A DNA stretch of 64,000 nucleotides from CAVYPR01 sp963770505 (GTDB lineage Bacteria > Actinomycetota > Acidimicrobiia > Acidimicrobiales > RAAP-2), in the NCBI GenBank assembly GCA_963770505.1, contig CAVYPR010000001.1, positions 248,001 through 312,000 of the forward strand, read 5' to 3'. A program made the translations under genes and the position numbers. The notes beneath the pieces were generated by a model, which worked only from the letters and a program-made list of their open reading frames with translations, did no database searches and had not been told where the DNA came from. Below are positions 60,842 to 64,000 of the stretch, piece after piece; the first letter of the stretch is position 1, and each line of letters begins with the position of its first letter.

Positions 60842-61423
60842 TCAGCCGGCGGTGGTCCCGCTGTCGGCCACCGGCTTGGTGGGACGCCAGTAGACGGCCA
60901 GGAGCAGGAGGGCGCCCAGTCCGCCGCCCCCGGCCGAGATGGCGAAGCCGGGCCAGCCCCACAGCTGGCGCAGCGCGTGGACGTGGCCGTCGATGCTCCA
61001 GTGGCCCGGTCCGAGGGTGCCGACCACCACGCCGAGGATGGTGAGGGTCATCACGTACTCCCACCCCTCGCCCGGCCGGAAGATGAAGAAGCCGTTCCCG
61101 CGGTGGTTGGTGATCCAGGCGACCAGCATCACGCCGACCACCCCGGCGCCGGCCAGCGGGGTGAGCAGGCCCAGGATCAGGAGGGTCGCCGCTCCGACCT
61201 CGGTCAGGCTGGCCGTCCAGGCGTGGAGGATCCCCGGCTTCATGCCCAGGCTCTCGAACCAGCGCGAGGTCCCGGCGATCTTGCCGCCGCCGAAGATGTG
61301 ATTGATGCCGTGGGCCATGAAGACCGCGGCCACACCGAAGCGCAGGATCAACAGGGCGAAGTTCACGGCCGAGCGCGAGCCCTGGACCGCGGCCACGACG
61401 TGGTGGGGCTGGACGAGGTTCAC
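60842..61423 (-). CDS. DoxX-family membrane protein
   Basis: 193 aa from GTG 61423. Four TM helices: LLILRFGVAAVFMAHGINHIFG, the ILHAWTASLTEVGAATLLILGLLTP region, VVGVMLVAWITNHRGNG and YVMTLTILGVVVGTLGPGHWSID with the conserved Gly-His. DoxX relatives associate with redox or sulfur metabolism; role here unknown. Convergent with rdgB, and 25 bp from the upstream crotonase gene, so the two may be co-transcribed. Confidence 0.87.
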   Translation of the reverse strand: MNLVQPHHVVAAVQGSRSAVNFALLILRFGVAAVFMAHGINHIFGGGKIAGTSRWFESLGMKPGILHAWTASLTEVGAATLLILGLLTPLAGAGVVGVMLVAWITNHRGNGFFIFRPGEGWEYVMTLTILGVVVGTLGPGHWSIDGHVHALRQLWGWPGFAISAGGGGLGALLLLAVYWRPTKPVADSGTTAG

Positions 61424-61448
61424 GGGGTCGCCTCCAGTGCGTTCGAGA

Positions 61449-62321
61449 TCATCTGATGCGGGGCTTGGTCCGCACGCCGGCGTCGATCTCTGACTGCGCG
61501 GCGTCGATGAGGTGCTGGTCCCAGCCGAGATTGACGAAGGCCCACCCCATGGAGAGAGCCTGGCTCCGGCCCACCTCGAGTCCGGACCACAGCGCCCGCA
61601 GGGTGCCCTGCACGGCGAGCGTCGGGGCCTTGGCGATCTCGCCGGCCACCCAGGCGGCCCGTTCGTGCAGCTCGGAGATCGGGCAGAGCTCGGAGACCAG
61701 GCCGATCTGGTGGGCACGGGCGGCGGACATGCGCTCGGAGTTTCCGAGCAGCGTCATACGGACGATCTCGCCGAAGGGCATCCTGGGCATCATCTGCAGC
61801 GGCTCGTAGCCGGCGGGCATGCCGAAGGTCACGTGGGGGTCGAAGAAGGTGGCGTGGTCGGCGGCGATGATGATGTCCGCCTCCCCCAGCATGTAGAAGG
61901 CGCCGCCGCAGGCGATGCCGTTCACGGCGGCCACCACCGGCTTCCACATGTCGTTCGACTTGGGGCCGAGCTGCTCGGAGGGGTCGTCGAACATGAAGGG
62001 CGACGTGTCGCTGCCGATGTGGATGGGTTCGTGGCCCGCCGCCGGGTCCGGACCAGTGCCCAGGTCGACCCCCTCCACGGTGTTGACCGTCTTGTTGCCC
62101 CCGAGCACCTCGTCGCGGTCGACCCCCGAGGAGAAGGCCCGCTCGCCCGCCCCGGTGAGCACGACGACGCGGACGGAGTCGTCGCGGCGCAACCACCGCC
62201 AGACCGTGCGCATCTCGCGCTGCATGGTGGCATTGAAGGCGTTGTGGACGTCGGGGCGGTTCAGGGTCAGCCAGGCCACGCCGTCGTTGACCTCGAACAG
62301 GATCGTCTCGAGCTCGGCCAC
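61449..62321 (-). CDS. Enoyl-CoA hydratase/isomerase family protein
   Basis: 290 aa from GTG 62321; earlier in-frame starts read into unrelated sequence. VNDGVAWLTLNRPDVHNAFN, oxyanion motif AGERAFSSGVDRDEVL, then KPVVAAVNGIACGGAFYMLGEADI, followed by HVTFGMPAGYEPLQMM and MTLLGNSERMSA. The insert HIGSDTSPFMFDDPSEQL is longer than usual. Degradative or isomerase crotonase; substrate unknown. Upstream of the DoxX gene. Confidence 0.88.
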   Translation of the reverse strand: MAELETILFEVNDGVAWLTLNRPDVHNAFNATMQREMRTVWRWLRRDDSVRVVVLTGAGERAFSSGVDRDEVLGGNKTVNTVEGVDLGTGPDPAAGHEPIHIGSDTSPFMFDDPSEQLGPKSNDMWKPVVAAVNGIACGGAFYMLGEADIIIAADHATFFDPHVTFGMPAGYEPLQMMPRMPFGEIVRMTLLGNSERMSAARAHQIGLVSELCPISELHERAAWVAGEIAKAPTLAVQGTLRALWSGLEVGRSQALSMGWAFVNLGWDQHLIDAAQSEIDAGVRTKPRIR

Positions 62322-62359
62322 GGCGACACGATAACCGAGCCGGCCAGAGCCGCCGGTGG

Positions 62360-63115
62360 TCAGTCGGCCGCGCTGAGGGTGCCCTCGACGAACTCCTCCC
62401 ATGACCGACGGCCCTCGGCGTGGTCCGGGCAGGTGTTGCGGCCCTCCCGGAAGCCCCGCGCCACGGCCCCGGGCACCGGGACGTTCAAGAGCCGGACGGG
62501 CCGTCCCCGCCGGGCCCTCCACAGGCTGACCAGCTCTCGAAGGGCAAGGACCCGGGGACCGCCGAAGTCGGCAGCGCGACCCGACGGGCCCGCCTCGACC
62601 AGAGCGGCCATCCGCTCGGCCACGTCGGCCGCGGCGACCGGCTGGAAACGGAAGGCGAGGGGGAGCGGGGCGAAGGGCAGCCGGTCGAACGGCTTGCAGA
62701 CCATGGCCACTAGCTCGTGGAACTGCGTGGCCCGCAGGATCGTCCACGGCACGGGTCCGGCCTGGACCAGCCGTTCGCAGGCCCGCTTGCGGCGGTAGTA
62801 GGGGAGGCCGATGACGTCGACGCCCACGATGGAGAGGAAGAGGAGGTGGCCGGCGCCACCGGCCGCCGCCAGCAGGTTGGCCGTCTGGCGCTCGTCGGCC
62901 CGCCCCATCCGACGGGTGTCGGAGGCGGCGTGCACCACCACGCCGGCGCCGGCCAGCGCCACGGCGACCCCCTCGCCGGTGGCCAGGTCGCCCCGGTGGG
63001 TCCCCGCCCCCGGGCGCCGGGAGAGCACCCGGACCTCGTGACCCGCCTTCTCGAGCAGGGGCACGAGCTGGCGTCCGAAGGTGCCGGTCCCACCGGTGAC
63101 CACGACGGTGCCCAC
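62360..63115 (-). CDS. NAD(P)-binding NmrA-like oxidoreductase
   Basis: 251 aa from GTG 63115. Starts directly with TVVVTGGTGTFGRQLVPLLE, the extended-SDR (NmrA-type) cofactor loop; VRVLSRRPGAGTHRGDLATG and HLLFLSIVGVDVIGLPYYRRKRACERLV (catalytic YxxxK reading YYRRK) follow, with PVPWTILRATQFHELV. Probably an atypical SDR acting on a quinone or sugar-like compound, or a regulator-like NmrA. Near, but separate from, the crotonase. Confidence 0.86.
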   Translation of the reverse strand: MGTVVVTGGTGTFGRQLVPLLEKAGHEVRVLSRRPGAGTHRGDLATGEGVAVALAGAGVVVHAASDTRRMGRADERQTANLLAAAGGAGHLLFLSIVGVDVIGLPYYRRKRACERLVQAGPVPWTILRATQFHELVAMVCKPFDRLPFAPLPLAFRFQPVAAADVAERMAALVEAGPSGRAADFGGPRVLALRELVSLWRARRGRPVRLLNVPVPGAVARGFREGRNTCPDHAEGRRSWEEFVEGTLSAAD

Positions 63116-63222
63116 CGAGCCATCGTAGGGGAGGGCCTCGTGTGGTCACCGGGCCCCGCGGCCACTACCTTTGGCCGCGCACGGCGGGTGCCGGGCGTAG
63201 GAGACGGAAGGGGACGACGACG

Positions 63223-63738
63223 GTGAGCGAGGCCGCGGCCAGCGACGAGGAGCTGCTGAAGAGCATCATCGGCAAGTCGACCGGCCGGTCGACGGTGGTC
63301 GTCGAGCGGGGGCCGGTGGCTTTCTTCGCCGCGGCCGTGCTGGAGAAGAGCCCCATCTACCGCACCCCCGAGGCCGCCGCCGAGGCCGGCCTGCCGGCCA
63401 TCCCCGCGCCCCCCACCTTCCCGATCGGCATGGAGTTCTGGGGCAAGTTCGACGAGATCCAGCCCCCCGGCGACCAGCCGGTCAACCCCATGGCCACAGT
63501 GATCGGCCCGCTCATGACCCGGGGAGGGCTGCTCCTCCACGGCGAGCAGGAGTTCGTCTACCACCGCCCGGTGCTGGTGGGCGACGTGCTGGACGGCGAG
63601 GGGAGGGTCGTCGACGCCTACCAGCGCGAGTCCAAGGGCAAGACGATGACGTTCTTGGTCACCGAGACCGAGTGGAAGGACCAGCGGACCGGCGAGCCCG
63701 TGGTGACCACCCGGTTCAACGTCCTGCACAGGGTCTGA
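63223..63738 (+). CDS. FAS1-like/MaoC N-terminal dehydratase-type protein
   Basis: 171 aa from GTG 63223, GGAAGGGGA upstream. GRSTVVVERGPVAFFAAAVLE, then YRTPEAAAEAGLPAIPAPPTFPIG, LLHGEQEFVYHRPVLVGDVLDGEGRVVDAYQR and TFLVTETEWKDQRTGEPVVTTRFNVL are the hotdog pattern of HadA/HadC-like non-catalytic subunits. Forms a pair with the MaoC gene starting 80 bp later, as in (3R)-hydroxyacyl dehydratases of mycobacteria. Confidence 0.86.
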   Translation: MSEAAASDEELLKSIIGKSTGRSTVVVERGPVAFFAAAVLEKSPIYRTPEAAAEAGLPAIPAPPTFPIGMEFWGKFDEIQPPGDQPVNPMATVIGPLMTRGGLLLHGEQEFVYHRPVLVGDVLDGEGRVVDAYQRESKGKTMTFLVTETEWKDQRTGEPVVTTRFNVLHRV

Positions 63739-63818
63739 GGCGATGGGGACCGAGGGGTTGGGTTCGAGGGTGAGCGCCGGTGCCGACCGGCCGGTGAACG
63801 GTGAAAGGGGCTGCGGGC

Positions 63819-64000
63819 ATGGGTGAGCAGAAGCTCTACTTCGAGGACGTGAAGGAGGGCGACGAGGCGCCGTCGCGCCACCACGTGCTGACGCGGACCG
63901 ACCTCGTGCGTTACGCCGGGGCCTCGGGCGACTTCAACCCGATGCACCACGACGAGGTCCAAGCCGTGGCGGCCGGACAGCCCAGCGTCTTCGGCCACGG
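63819..64000 (+). CDS. MaoC-like dehydratase (HadB type), partial
   Basis: Runs off the window; 60 residues visible from ATG 63819 (AAAGGGG upstream). YFEDVKEGDEAPSRHHVLTR and RTDLVRYAGASGDFNPMHHD hold the catalytic Asp/His dyad (SGDFNPMHHD) of MaoC hydratase 2. Likely catalytic partner of the preceding hotdog gene. Confidence 0.85.
   Translation, partial: MGEQKLYFEDVKEGDEAPSRHHVLTRTDLVRYAGASGDFNPMHHDEVQAVAAGQPSVFGH

Noticed and set aside
1..64000. CRISPR array, rRNA genes or intact transposases
   Set aside because: Looked for regular short repeats, rRNA motifs and transposase signatures; none seen. The only mobile-element traces are the integrase relic and the repeat family.

Overview
The window is high-GC DNA with actinobacterial character: many GTG and TTG starts, a mycothiol-dependent isomerase-type protein, F420-type (LLM) oxidoreductases, and the mycobacterial-type order mec-cysO-cysM-(Rv1339-like)-rph-rdgB. 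A secreted protein built from repeated DGGVFAFG-type units, which I associate with Acidimicrobiia, points to that class. This is an inference from gene content; no 16S gene is present. The order looks chromosomal, with no plasmid or phage structural genes.

Layout. 0-9.4 kb: YceI-like protein, D-aminoacylase-type amidohydrolase, SDR, methyltransferase, a secreted repeat/GH12-like protein, an NRAMP-type metal transporter, then a decayed tyrosine integrase beside tRNA-Gly(TCC), probably an old integration site. 9.5-16.1 kb: truncated haemoglobin, enoyl-CoA hydratase, a tightly coupled four-gene operon carrying tandem YbjQ-like domains, a two-domain VOC protein and an orphan DNA methyltransferase. 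16.2-27.2 kb: MFS exporter, a P450/TetR/LLM operon behind a 17-bp palindrome, phosphotransferase, LppX-like membrane-anchored protein, 2-hydroxyacid dehydrogenase, aldehyde dehydrogenase and GHMP kinase. 27.4-36 kb: a MacAB-like exporter operon whose adaptor carries four Calx-beta repeats, then secreted proteins including an S53 (sedolisin) peptidase.

36-55.4 kb is an accessory stretch of small-molecule metabolism genes (two SDRs, LLM oxidoreductase, SnoaL-like proteins, methyltransferases, cupin, AhpD-like, PhyH dioxygenase, YtcJ-type amidohydrolase, GNAT, dimethylformamidase-like protein). It holds three copies of an unexplained ~90-200 bp repeat with conserved hairpins. 55.7-60.8 kb is core: ssrA and smpB on the minus strand, then mec-cysO-cysM-MBL phosphodiesterase-like-rph-rdgB on the plus strand. 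60.8-64 kb: DoxX, a crotonase, an NmrA-like protein and two MaoC/hotdog dehydratase-type genes, the last cut by the window end.

Four genes (the exporter adaptor, cysM, rph, rdgB) read as intact only if single extra bases are removed. Every shift has the same polarity and most lie within 60.09-60.72 kb, which looks more like base-insertion errors than gene decay.
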